Assembly (NCBI GenBank): GCA_030685215.1 | Contig: JAUXQB010000227.1 | Span: 1 to 42,726 of the forward strand | Source: Actinomycetota bacterium | Lineage (GTDB): Bacteria > Actinomycetota > Acidimicrobiia > Acidimicrobiales > Ilumatobacteraceae | DNA length: 42,726 nt | Reading direction: 5' to 3' | Part shown: positions 7,398 to 15,153 of the stretch, one piece after another | How the letters are laid out: each line of letters begins with the position of its first letter | Numbering within the stretch: position 1 is the first letter of the stretch | Position numbers and translations under genes: made by a program | Notes under the pieces: generated by a model | The model's database searches: none | What the model was told of the DNA's origin: nothing | What the model saw: the letters and a program-made list of their open reading frames with translations, nothing else

Positions 7398-9347
7398 TCA
7401 GCGGGAAGTGACACTCGTTCCGTACAGGGCGCGTCGCACGTCGAAGACCCGCTCGCTGCCGTCGAGCAGCAGTTCTCGATCGTTGCGGCCGTCGGCGTGC
7501 ACCGTGACGACGATGTCGGCACCCGTCAGATTGCTGGGCGTCGCGAAGCCGAATCGACCATTGACATCGGTGGTACCGCTCGCCAGCGGCGACCGGGCAC
7601 CTGTGTCGGCGATGGTGCTCACCGACACCTCGGCACCCTCGTACCACGGCCGCTCGCCGGAGCCATCGACGTCGTTGTGCGCCACGATCACACGGCCGGT
7701 ACGACCGTCGGGGGCGCGTTCCACGACCACCGCCAGGTCGTGCAGCCAGATGAGCGGCTCGGCCACCTCGGCGGCGAGCCCGGCGGCGAGCACGTGCGCC
7801 GTGGGGTTCGCGCGCAGCGACACGTCCTGCGGTGCCATCCCGTGGTCGGCCGACACCACGAACAACGTGTCGTCGAACAGGCCGAGCTCGTCGAGCAGTG
7901 CGAGCACCCGACCGATGCGCAGATCGGTCTCGGCCAGCGCGTCGGCGAGGCCCTCACTGTGGGGGCCGTACTCGTGCCCGGCACCGTCGGTGAGCGCGAG
8001 CTCGTGGTACACGAACAGCGGCGGCGGCTGATCGGTGCGGGTGAACAGCTCGACCACCTGCGCGACGCCGCGCGTGTCGAGCACCGACTCGCTGGCCACC
8101 GACGGGTGCTCGGCGGGCCAGCGTGAGTTCATGTCGCTCGCGAACTCGGCGGTGAGCTCCTTCACCCGCGCTCGATCACAGAGGTTGCGGCCTTCGAGCA
8201 CGGCGTGCCGAGCAGACCGACCGAACGGGGCGTGGATGGCCGCGGTGATGCAGTGTGGATGCACGCGGTGGAACGCTTCGTAGATGCTCTCCACCGCGCT
8301 GCTCGCATAGCCCTCGGTGCCCATCGAGAGGCCCTGTGGTGAGACGGTGCGACCTTCTTCACGCAGGTAGTACGACGGGTTGACCACGTCGTGGTGCCCT
8401 CCCCAGGTGCCGGTGCAGATGGCCGTGTGGCTGGGCCATGTGATCGACGGGAAGTTGACGATGGACCCGCCGGCCAGCACTGCGGCGCGGTTGCGCAGCC
8501 GCCGCAGGTTGGGCAGCGCCGCCGGGTCGCGAGCGAGTCGATTGTCGAGCTCGGTCTGGTGCATGCCGTCCATCAGGAACACGTAGAGACGACTGGGCCG
8601 ACCCGCGTCGAGAGCGAGCACTTCCTCCACGACGCGCCCGTCCTGACGCGCCAGGTACACGTCGGGAGGAACGCCGCGCTCGCTGCTGTCGCGCCCGGTG
8701 GCATCGCTGCCGTCGACGAAGGGGAAGCCGAGCGCGGCCAGGCAGGTGGGTGCGATGTCGATGGCGCGCGCCGCGACGGAGTGGCGACCGATGGCGACCC
8801 CTGGCCCGCTGAACCAGAGTGGAGCACGAGCCTGACGGACGTGCAGCGCGCCGTGCGTGCCGGGCTGCGCGCCGGAGCACCAGTCGCGAGGCGACACCGC
8901 CAGGTCGGGCGCGTTGGGCGAGTCGAACAGCTGGGCCACGCGTTCGTAGCCGAACGGGTACGACTGCTGTTCGGGTGCGATGAAACGCCGGTGCGGATCG
9001 TCGGCATCGAAGCCGCCGGCCGCACTCGCCGCGTGCTCGTCGGCCAGCGTCGCCAGCGCCAGCGGGTCCTGGTTCTCGAGTGGATTGCTGCCGACCACCT
9101 CGAGCACCGGGAAGCGGAGTGTGCCGTCGTCGGCGATGTGTCGCTGGAAGCGAACCATCCCACGGGTGGACCATGCTTCGTATGCGGCCGGCTGGTCGCC
9201 GTGCGCCGCTCGCCAGGTGAGCACCAGATCCACCTGATGGCCCACGCCGTCGGGTGCCAGCAGCGCGTGGATGGCTCGGTTACCCGAGTGGAACTGGTCG
9301 GGGGAGAGGCCTTGGCCGGCCAGTCGTTCGGGTCCGTGGACGATCAC
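7398..9347 (-). CDS. alkaline phosphatase superfamily phosphodiesterase with permuted halves
   Basis: 649 residues from GTG 9347. The second half carries the usual start of a nucleotide pyrophosphatase/phosphodiesterase core: YVFLMDGM (Asp260), FPSITWPSHT with Thr303 as nucleophile, LTDGAGHEYGP (Asp454, His458) and SADHGM (Asp501, His502). The part that normally follows ADHGM, including a GTHG histidine ligand (His165) and the closing APLWFSGPGV and RAIDIAPTCLAALGFP strands, is instead found at residues about 35-215, before the nucleophile. All expected metal ligands are therefore present but in circularly permuted order. The C-terminus (about 545-649) looks like a beta-sandwich of the transthyretin/Ig type (TTDVNGRFGF). 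No signal peptide is seen. Probable substrates are phosphodiesters or nucleotides. Confidence 0.82.
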   Translation of the reverse strand: MIVHGPERLAGQGLSPDQFHSGNRAIHALLAPDGVGHQVDLVLTWRAAHGDQPAAYEAWSTRGMVRFQRHIADDGTLRFPVLEVVGSNPLENQDPLALATLADEHAASAAGGFDADDPHRRFIAPEQQSYPFGYERVAQLFDSPNAPDLAVSPRDWCSGAQPGTHGALHVRQARAPLWFSGPGVAIGRHSVAARAIDIAPTCLAALGFPFVDGSDATGRDSSERGVPPDVYLARQDGRVVEEVLALDAGRPSRLYVFLMDGMHQTELDNRLARDPAALPNLRRLRNRAAVLAGGSIVNFPSITWPSHTAICTGTWGGHHDVVNPSYYLREEGRTVSPQGLSMGTEGYASSAVESIYEAFHRVHPHCITAAIHAPFGRSARHAVLEGRNLCDRARVKELTAEFASDMNSRWPAEHPSVASESVLDTRGVAQVVELFTRTDQPPPLFVYHELALTDGAGHEYGPHSEGLADALAETDLRIGRVLALLDELGLFDDTLFVVSADHGMAPQDVSLRANPTAHVLAAGLAAEVAEPLIWLHDLAVVVERAPDGRTGRVIVAHNDVDGSGERPWYEGAEVSVSTIADTGARSPLASGTTDVNGRFGFATPSNLTGADIVVTVHADGRNDRELLLDGSERVFDVRRALYGTSVTSR

Positions 9348-9392
9348 GCGCCGAACAGTAGCGGCGTCACGAGTGACGGCCGGGAGCGGCGA

Positions 9393-9797
9393 TCAGTAGT
9401 GACGCAGCTCGACGAGGGCGCCGTCGGGATCGCGCACGTAGATCGACGTGCCGTTGCCGCGTGCGCCGTAGCGGGTGACCGGACCGTCAACCACGTCGAA
9501 GCGTCCGGAACCTGCCAGCGCGGCGAGGTCGAGGGGCTCGACGACGAGGCAGAAGTGGTCGAGCCGCCCGTCGTCGATGGCGCCGTCGCCGAGTGCAGCA
9601 TCGTCGGCGCGGACGAGATCGAGAATGGTGCCGCAGTCGACTCGTACCGACGGGAACGGCACACTTCCGGCTCGCCACTCGGCCACACGCACCGGCTGCA
9701 GCCCGAGGATGTCGACGTACCACGCCAACGTGGTGTCGACGTCGGCGCACTTCAGCACGATGTGGTCGAGCGCGATCACGCGCGGCGCAGAGCTCAT
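9393..9797 (-). CDS. VOC family (glyoxalase/dioxygenase-like) protein
   Basis: 134 residues from ATG 9797. It contains two beta-alpha-beta-beta-beta units of the vicinal oxygen chelate fold: LDHIVLKCADVDTTLAWYVDILG in pattern at the N-terminus with His12, and GRLDHFCLVVEPLDLAAL for the second unit. The end SIYVRDPDGALVELRHY carries the typical glutamate metal ligand. It fits small glyoxalase/bleomycin-resistance/dioxygenase-like proteins that bind a divalent metal. In-frame upstream methionines exist, but the chosen start aligns with family length. It lies 45 bases ahead of the permuted phosphodiesterase on the same strand and may lead that operon. The substrate is unknown. Confidence 0.82.
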   Translation of the reverse strand: MSSAPRVIALDHIVLKCADVDTTLAWYVDILGLQPVRVAEWRAGSVPFPSVRVDCGTILDLVRADDAALGDGAIDDGRLDHFCLVVEPLDLAALAGSGRFDVVDGPVTRYGARGNGTSIYVRDPDGALVELRHY

Positions 9798-9926
9798 CGA
9801 CCGCGAGCGTAGATCGTCGGGAACCATCCGGCGATGCGCGGCGTCGAACGCACTGACGGCGTGAACAACCGTCAGATCGATGGCATGCACGCCGTCGACG
9901 ACACATACCTCGGGGGAGGACCACTG

Positions 9927-11471
9927 ATGAAGTACCGCACGATGGCCTGCTGTGCCGCGCTCATGGTTTTGAGCGTCGCATGCGGAGACGACCAGGAATC
10001 CGGCAGCGATTCGAGTTCCCGGACGCAGTACCAGGCGCCGGCCGACGCAACATCCGACGCGACATCCGAAGCGTCGTCCAACACGACTGCCGGCGCCGAG
10101 TACGCGCCGGAGTCCACCGCGCCGGCGGCGATCAACCCGGTCACCGATGCTGCGGACGACGCGCTCTCGACGTTCGCGATGGATGTCGACACCGGCTCGT
10201 ACACGCTGACCCGTGCCTCGCTGGAAGCCGGCGTGGTGCCCGACCCCGCGAACGTGCGCACCGAGGAGTTCGTCAACTCGTTCGACCAGGACTACGACCA
10301 GCCCGAGGACGGACCGCTGGCCGTGACCGTCGATGCCACCTCGGCGCCATTCCTCGACGACGACGCTCGCGTGGTGCGCGTGGGTGTGCAGGGACGATCA
10401 CTCGACGACGAGCAGCGCCGCGATGCGAACCTCACGTTCGTCATCGACATCAGCGGCTCGATGGCAGACCCGAACAAGTTGGAGGCCGTGCGACCCGCAC
10501 TCCGCGGGTTGGTCGAGTCACTGCGACCGACCGACCGGGTGAGCATCGTCGTCTACTCCGACAGCACCCGGGTGCTGCTGTCGTCCACACCGGTCAGCGA
10601 ACGGCGGACCATCGACGACGCGATCGACGAGCTGCAGCCCGAGGGTTCCACGTTCGTGCAGGCCGGTCTCGAGCTGGGGTACGAGCAGGCGCAACTCGCC
10701 TACGACCGTGAGCGCATCAACCGCGTGATCCTGCTCTCCGACGGGGTGGCGAACGTGGGCGCGACCGGCCCGGAGGCCATCCTCGAGATCATCGGCGACG
10801 GCGCCCGCGACGGCATCGATCTGGTCACGGTCGGCTTCGGCCTCGGCGAGTACAACGACTCGCTGATGGAGCAGCTGGCCGACCAGGGCGACGGCTTCTA
10901 CGCATACGTCGACAGTGAACGGGAAGCCGTGCGGCTGTTCTCGCACGATCTGACCGGCACGCTGCAGACCATCGCCCGTGAGGCCAAGGTGCAGGTGGAG
11001 TTCAACCCGGACACGGTGCGCACCTACCGGCTGGTCGGCTTCGAGAACCGTCAGGTGGCCGACGACGACTTCCGCGCCGACTCCGTCGACGGCGGCGAGA
11101 TCGGTTCCGGTCACACCGTGACCGCGCTGTACGAGGTGACGCTCGTCGAGGGTGCGGATGCGGGGAGCGACGCCTGGCTGGCGCGCGCGACGGTGCGTTG
11201 GTTGCACCCCGACACGCGCGAGCCCAGCGAGACCGGTGCCCTCCTCGACGCGCAGGACGTGTCGCAGCGATTCGGCGACGCGCCGCCGCGGTTGCAGCAG
11301 GACATCCTCGTGGCCGCGTTCGCCGAGCGGCTCCGTGGCAGTGGCTGGAGCGACCTGCTCTCGCTGCGTTCGCTGAGCGAGAACGTGCACGTGCTGGCGG
11401 ATCGCCTCGACGATCCGGAGCTGCAGGAGCTGGCCGATCTCGTCGACGTTCGTCGCGATCTCGACGACTGA
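9927..11471 (+). CDS. VWA-domain lipoprotein (YfbK-like)
   Basis: 514 residues from ATG 9927, preceded by a strong GGGGGAGGA ribosome site. The N-terminus is a lipoprotein signal with lipobox LSVAC (Cys19), then a Ser/Thr/Ala-rich linker to about residue 75. STFAMDVDTGSYTLTRASLE and the following EEFVNSF match the N-terminal domain that precedes VWA in YfbK-like proteins. The VWA domain starts near 168 with an intact MIDAS DxSxS (DISGS, 174-178) and the later LSDGVAN. The C-terminal region (about 350-514) fits DUF3520. It is expected to be anchored to the outer face of the membrane and to bind a divalent cation and a protein partner; no partner is evident nearby. The upstream gap to 9797 is the divergent promoter region. 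Confidence 0.88.
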   Translation: MKYRTMACCAALMVLSVACGDDQESGSDSSSRTQYQAPADATSDATSEASSNTTAGAEYAPESTAPAAINPVTDAADDALSTFAMDVDTGSYTLTRASLEAGVVPDPANVRTEEFVNSFDQDYDQPEDGPLAVTVDATSAPFLDDDARVVRVGVQGRSLDDEQRRDANLTFVIDISGSMADPNKLEAVRPALRGLVESLRPTDRVSIVVYSDSTRVLLSSTPVSERRTIDDAIDELQPEGSTFVQAGLELGYEQAQLAYDRERINRVILLSDGVANVGATGPEAILEIIGDGARDGIDLVTVGFGLGEYNDSLMEQLADQGDGFYAYVDSEREAVRLFSHDLTGTLQTIAREAKVQVEFNPDTVRTYRLVGFENRQVADDDFRADSVDGGEIGSGHTVTALYEVTLVEGADAGSDAWLARATVRWLHPDTREPSETGALLDAQDVSQRFGDAPPRLQQDILVAAFAERLRGSGWSDLLSLRSLSENVHVLADRLDDPELQELADLVDVRRDLDD

Positions 11472-11488
11472 CGTGCGATGATCCGAGG

Positions 11489-12460
11489 GTGATCGTCGAC
11501 AGTGCCCTCTACGTGGATGGTGTGCGCCGGCCTGGTCGGTTCGACACGTCCGATTCGCTGGCCACCGCTGCAGGCGGTTGCTTCAGCTGGACCGGACTGT
11601 TCGAACCGACCAAGGCCGAGTTCGACGAGATCCGTCGCCACGTCGACCTGCACGACCTGGTGGTGGAAGACGCGCTCAACGCGCATCAGCGGCCCAAGCT
11701 CGAGCAGTACGGCGAGGCACTGTTCCTCGTGCTCAAGACGGCCAAGTACGTCGACCACACCGAGGACGTCGAGTTCGGCGAGATCCAGGTGTGGGTCACC
11801 CCACGTGCGGTCCTGCACGTGCGTCACAACGCGCCGTCGAAGCTGGTCGGTGTGCGCGCCAGCCTCGAGGCCACGCCGGAACGGCTGCGCTGTGGGCCGG
11901 GGTCGGTGCTGCACGCCATCGTCGACCAGGTGGTCGATGGCTACGAGCCGGTCATCGACGGTCTCGAGCAGGACGTGCGCGAAGTGGAACGAGAGGTGTT
12001 CAACCGCCACCTCGGCCACAACCCCGTGGAGCGTGTGTACGGACTCATCAGGACCGTGCTCGTCCTGCAGGACGCGCTCACACCACTCGTCGGTCCGCTC
12101 GGCGATCTCTCCACGAAGTCGTACCCCACGATCGACCCGGCGCTGCGCGAGTACTTCCGCGACGCCCACGACCACCTCGTCGCGGTCGTCCAACGAGTGG
12201 GCACGCTGCACGATCTGCTCACCGGCATCCTCGCCGCCAACCTCACCAGAGTGTCCATCCGCCAGAACGAGGACATGCGCAAGATCTCGGCGTGGGTGGC
12301 CATCGCAGCGGTGCCGACGATGATCGCCGGCATCTACGGCATGAACTTCGAACACATGCCCGAGCTCGGCTCCACCTGGGGTTATCCGATCACGATGCTG
12401 GTGATGTTGGGTGCGTGCGTCGGCCTGTACCGCAAGTTCAAGAGCTCGGGATGGCTCTGA
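11489..12460 (+). CDS. corA: CorA-type magnesium/cobalt transporter
   Basis: 323 residues from GTG 11489, 17 bases after the lipoprotein gene. A long soluble N-terminal domain (KAEFDEIRRHVDLHDLVVEDAL, typical of CorA) leads to a helical stalk and two C-terminal membrane segments. The pore signature GMN is at 284-286 in IYGMNFEHMPEL, and the cytoplasmic tail is basic (YRKFKSSGWL). Length and topology match family members, which form pentameric channels for magnesium and sometimes cobalt or nickel. Nothing regulatory is visible in the short gap, so it may be co-transcribed with the VWA lipoprotein. Confidence 0.93.
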   Translation: MIVDSALYVDGVRRPGRFDTSDSLATAAGGCFSWTGLFEPTKAEFDEIRRHVDLHDLVVEDALNAHQRPKLEQYGEALFLVLKTAKYVDHTEDVEFGEIQVWVTPRAVLHVRHNAPSKLVGVRASLEATPERLRCGPGSVLHAIVDQVVDGYEPVIDGLEQDVREVEREVFNRHLGHNPVERVYGLIRTVLVLQDALTPLVGPLGDLSTKSYPTIDPALREYFRDAHDHLVAVVQRVGTLHDLLTGILAANLTRVSIRQNEDMRKISAWVAIAAVPTMIAGIYGMNFEHMPELGSTWGYPITMLVMLGACVGLYRKFKSSGWL

Positions 12461-12534
12461 ACCGGAGAGGCGAAGGCGGAAGCGGGCATCGATTCGTGTA
12501 GTTTCTGCGCACCCGACCTGAAGGAATCAGTTCC

Positions 12535-12852
12535 ATGGCAACCGCCCGCAAGCTCACCCCGCTCCAGGAAGTCGAAGCCCGCCGCGCCGCGGCCGCTGCC
12601 GAGAAGCCCAAGCGAGTGATCTCGGAAGAGGAGAAGGCCCTCCGCAAGGAGCGCGTGGCCAAGGCCAAGGACGCGTTGGCGCGCTCCGTGGGCATGAAGG
12701 GCGACCACGTCGCACCGGCACGCGCCGCGTTGAAGACCTACCTGCAGAAGCTCAACGAGCCCAAGCAGCCCGACGACGCACAGTTCGAAGTGCTCGTCGC
12801 TGGTCCGTTCACGGCGCCGCCGAAGAAGAAGACCAACGACCGCCGGTTCTGA
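12535..12852 (+). CDS. small basic Ala/Lys-rich hypothetical protein
   Basis: 105 residues from ATG 12535 with an AAGGAA ribosome site about ten bases before it. The protein is very rich in Lys, Ala, Arg and Glu, mostly predicted helix up to residue about 45 (EVEARRAAAAAEKPKRVISEE in pattern), then a second charged stretch ending PPKKKTNDRRF. There is no signal peptide, membrane segment or known motif. Codon use is the same as its neighbours, which supports a real gene. It could be an RNA- or DNA-binding accessory protein, but that rests only on charge. It converges on the monooxygenase gene with 12 bases between stops. Confidence 0.7.
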   Translation: MATARKLTPLQEVEARRAAAAAEKPKRVISEEEKALRKERVAKAKDALARSVGMKGDHVAPARAALKTYLQKLNEPKQPDDAQFEVLVAGPFTAPPKKKTNDRRF

Positions 12853-12864
12853 TCGAGCGCCGGG

Positions 12865-14664
12865 CTACCTGAACTCGAGCCCGTCGAACGTTCCGGTGCC
12901 GCGCCAGTCGGCGAGGTACTGCCAGTAGGCCACCGGTCCGGCGGGGTAGCCGCTGCCGTTCAGCCGTTCCTTGTGCCCCATCGGCTTGCCCTCGTTGTTG
13001 TAGTAGCCGGGTGTGCAGTCGGGGTTGCCCATGAACGCGCGCGTGCTGCTCTCCAGCAACTGCACCCATGCGGCTTCGGCCTCGGCCGACACCTCGACCT
13101 GCTCGGCACCCTGCGCGAGCGCGTGGTTGACGATGGTGGCGATGGTGGTGCCCGCCTCGGTGAGGTTCTGCGTGATGTTGGAAATGAGATTGGCGCCCTG
13201 ACTGGGCCCGACCACGAACAGGTTCGGAAAGCCGTGCACGTGCATGCCGTGCTTGCTGTGCATGCCTTCGGCCCAGTGCTCGGTGAGGGTCTCGCCGTTG
13301 CGGCCGATGGTCTCGAAACCCGACCGACGAGCGGCGGTGGTGCCCACCTCGAACCCGGAGGCGAAGATGATGCAGTCGAGCTCGTAGTGCTGGTCGCCCA
13401 CCCACACGCCGGTCTCGTCGATGCGGTCGACGCCCTTGCCATCGGTGTCGACGAGGATCGTGCCCGGCTCGTTGTACGCCTGCAGGTACTCGTCGTGGAA
13501 GCACGGACGCTTGCACAGCTGCCGGTACCACGGCTTCAACGCCTGTGCCGTGGCAGGGTCGGCGACGATGGCATCGACCCGCGCGCGGATCTCCTCCATC
13601 TTCTCGTCGTCGCTGTCCTCGTACGCCTGCAGCATCGTCTCCGGCGTGAACTCCGCACCCTCCACACCGAGGTTGGCGATGACTCGGTCGCGGATGCGTT
13701 TGGAGATGTCGGTCCATCCGTCGTGCACCAGGTCTTCGTCGGCGAAACCGCCGGTCTGCAGCGTGGCGAAGTTGGTGAGCCACCGCTGCTGCCAGCCCGG
13801 TTCGAGCGTCGCGAACCACTCGGGGTCGATGGCGTGGTTGTTGCGCACGTCGATGCTCGACGGCGTGCGCTGGAACACGAACAGCTCGCGTGAGTCGCGA
13901 GCGAGCGCGGGGATGCACTGCACCGACGTGGCACCGGTGCCGATGATGCCGACCCGCTTGTCGGCGAGGTTGGCCAACGGCGCGCCACTCGGGTCGCCGC
14001 CGGTGTAGTCGTAGTCCCACCGGCTGGTGTGGAAGGCATGGCCGGCGAACGACTCGATGCCGGGGATGCCGGGCAGCTTCGGCCGGTGCAGCGGCCCGGT
14101 GCCCATCGAGACGAACCGTGCGCGGATGGCGTCGCCGCGGTCGGTGTGGATGATCCACCGGCTCGCGTCGTCGTCCCATTCGAGGCTGGTGACCTGCGTG
14201 GAGAGCAGCGCGTTGTCGTACAGCCCGAAGTGCGTGGCGATGCGCCGCGCGTGACCGAAGATCTCGGGTGCGTACACGTACTTCATGCTGGGCATGTGCC
14301 CCGTTTCCTCCAGCAGCGGGAGGTAGACCATCGCGGCGGTGTCGCACATCGCGCCCGGGTAGCGGTTCCAGTACCACGCGCCCCCGACGTCGCCGCCGCC
14401 TTCGATGATGCGCACGTCGGTGATGCCAGCCTGCTGCAGCCGAGCGCCGGTGGTGAGCCCGGAGAACCCGCCGCCGATGACGGCGACCGTGACCTCGTCG
14501 AACAGGGGCTCGCGCTCGACCCGTTCGGTGTACGGATCTTCCAGCAGGTGCGCGAACCGGCCGGTGGGTTGCAGGTACTGCTCGTTGCCGTCGGGTCGCA
14601 GTCGCTTGTCGCGCTCGGCTCGGTACCGAGCCCGCAGCGCGTCCTTGTCGATGGTCGTCGTCAC
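12865..14664 (-). CDS. flavin-binding Baeyer-Villiger-type monooxygenase
   Basis: 599 residues from GTG 14664 (the open frame extends further 5' but without homology-like sequence). An N-terminal extension of about 55 residues precedes the FAD Rossmann motif VIGGGFSGL (GxGxxG at 64-69). GDVGGAWYWNRYPGAMCD follows, typical of BVMOs. The fingerprint FxGxxxHxxxW is exact (206-216, FAGHAFHTSRW), and the NADPH Rossmann motif GIIGTGATS is at 239-247. Such enzymes insert one oxygen next to a carbonyl, turning ketones into esters or lactones, or oxidise heteroatoms. Length and the N-terminal extension resemble the cyclopentadecanone/steroid monooxygenase group. It stands alone, behind an unusually long and repeat-rich upstream gap. 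Confidence 0.9.
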   Translation of the reverse strand: MTTTIDKDALRARYRAERDKRLRPDGNEQYLQPTGRFAHLLEDPYTERVEREPLFDEVTVAVIGGGFSGLTTGARLQQAGITDVRIIEGGGDVGGAWYWNRYPGAMCDTAAMVYLPLLEETGHMPSMKYVYAPEIFGHARRIATHFGLYDNALLSTQVTSLEWDDDASRWIIHTDRGDAIRARFVSMGTGPLHRPKLPGIPGIESFAGHAFHTSRWDYDYTGGDPSGAPLANLADKRVGIIGTGATSVQCIPALARDSRELFVFQRTPSSIDVRNNHAIDPEWFATLEPGWQQRWLTNFATLQTGGFADEDLVHDGWTDISKRIRDRVIANLGVEGAEFTPETMLQAYEDSDDEKMEEIRARVDAIVADPATAQALKPWYRQLCKRPCFHDEYLQAYNEPGTILVDTDGKGVDRIDETGVWVGDQHYELDCIIFASGFEVGTTAARRSGFETIGRNGETLTEHWAEGMHSKHGMHVHGFPNLFVVGPSQGANLISNITQNLTEAGTTIATIVNHALAQGAEQVEVSAEAEAAWVQLLESSTRAFMGNPDCTPGYYNNEGKPMGHKERLNGSGYPAGPVAYWQYLADWRGTGTFDGLEFR

Positions 14665-14896
14665 GTGGGAAACCGTACGGGAGCGGCTGACCGGTGAGCG
14701 GATCGGGAGTACCGGCGGAGTGACCGGGCGCCGCACGGGAGGTATCTCCTCGTCTCGGACCGGTGCGCAACCAACGTGGCTCTCCTCACGTTTGTGTGGG
14801 TGACCGACCCGACGCCGGGGTCGAGGCAGGCCACGGCGGTGACCGGCGCGGTTCGGACGCCGCACGCGAGGTGCCACCTCCTTCTCTCGGACCGAT

Positions 14897-14934
14897 GACA
14901 ACGTTGGTTGCGCGCCGGAGCAACCACCGTTGTC
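14897..14934. repeat. hairpin with 15-base arms
   Basis: GACAACGTTGGTTGC (14897-14911) and GCAACCACCGTTGTC (14920-14934) are inverted repeats with one mismatch around an 8-base loop. The left arm also pairs with GCGCAACCAACGT at 14765-14777 (13 bases, perfect against 14901-14913), so two alternative pairings exclude each other. Confidence 0.65.
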
Positions 14935-14967
14935 GTTCTACCAGTGCCTGTTGGTGGCTGCGAACGG

Positions 14968-15024
14968 CATCCGAGTGCCAGCCGACCATCCGAGTGCCAG
15001 CCGACCCTCCGAGTGCCAGACGCA
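14968..15024. repeat. 19-base tandem repeat, three copies
   Basis: Copies at 14968-14986 and 14987-15005 are identical (CATCCGAGTGCCAGCCGAC); the third, 15006-15024, keeps TCCGAGTGCCAG with changes at the ends. A partial inverted copy (ACTCGGATGG) follows near 15044. Function unknown; too few and too contiguous for a CRISPR array. Confidence 0.75.
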
Positions 15025-15101
15025 CCCCCGTCGGGACGCTCCCACTCGGATGGACCTCAACTGCTCACCATCGCCCGGAGCGGCGCGTCCCGAGACGCGA
15101 A

Positions 15102-15130
15102 GCGGCCGGGCCCGGATCGGACCCGGCCGC
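15102..15130 (-). terminator. hairpin terminator after the wall-anchored protein gene
   Basis: GCGGCCGGG (15102-15110) and CCCGGCCGC (15122-15130) form a perfect 9-base stem with an 11-base loop, starting 24 bases after the minus-strand stop at 15154. There is no long T-tract, which is common for high-GC bacteria. Confidence 0.6.
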
Positions 15131-15153
15131 AGCGTCAGCTCATCGTCGGCGGA

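Larger units (their letters stand above)
14665..15153. other. repeat-rich 489-base intergenic region upstream of the monooxygenase
   Basis: No convincing gene is seen here. Read on the minus strand toward the monooxygenase it contains, in order, a terminator-type hairpin of the upstream gene (15102-15130), a GC-rich small hairpin (GCGTC/GACGC, 15085-15098), a 19-base tandem repeat (14968-15024), a 15-base-arm hairpin (14897-14934) and two diverged copies of a roughly 55-base element (about 14723-14777 and 14851-14913). A long structured 5' leader of the monooxygenase mRNA is possible. Confidence 0.6.

Noticed and set aside
5923-7647. Extension of the kinase-like frame over the GGDEF gene
   Set aside because: The extension is a shadow of the cyclase gene; GTG 5922 with its GTGA overlap is the natural start.
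14851-14913. T-box-like string GGTGGCACC followed by TCGCG and CGTCC on the minus strand
   Set aside because: The core is part of a simple self-complementary hairpin (GAGGT/ACCTC), the related upstream element at 14735-14760 does not keep TGGNACC, and the downstream gene is a monooxygenase rather than an aminoacyl-tRNA or amino-acid gene.
14661-14927. 88-residue open frame in the intergenic region on the minus strand
   Set aside because: Arg/Cys/His-rich with no ribosome site or motif; its internal similarity only reflects the DNA repeat.
14968-15024. Three short repeats as a CRISPR array
   Set aside because: The copies are 19 bases, directly abutting with no spacers, and there is no cas gene.
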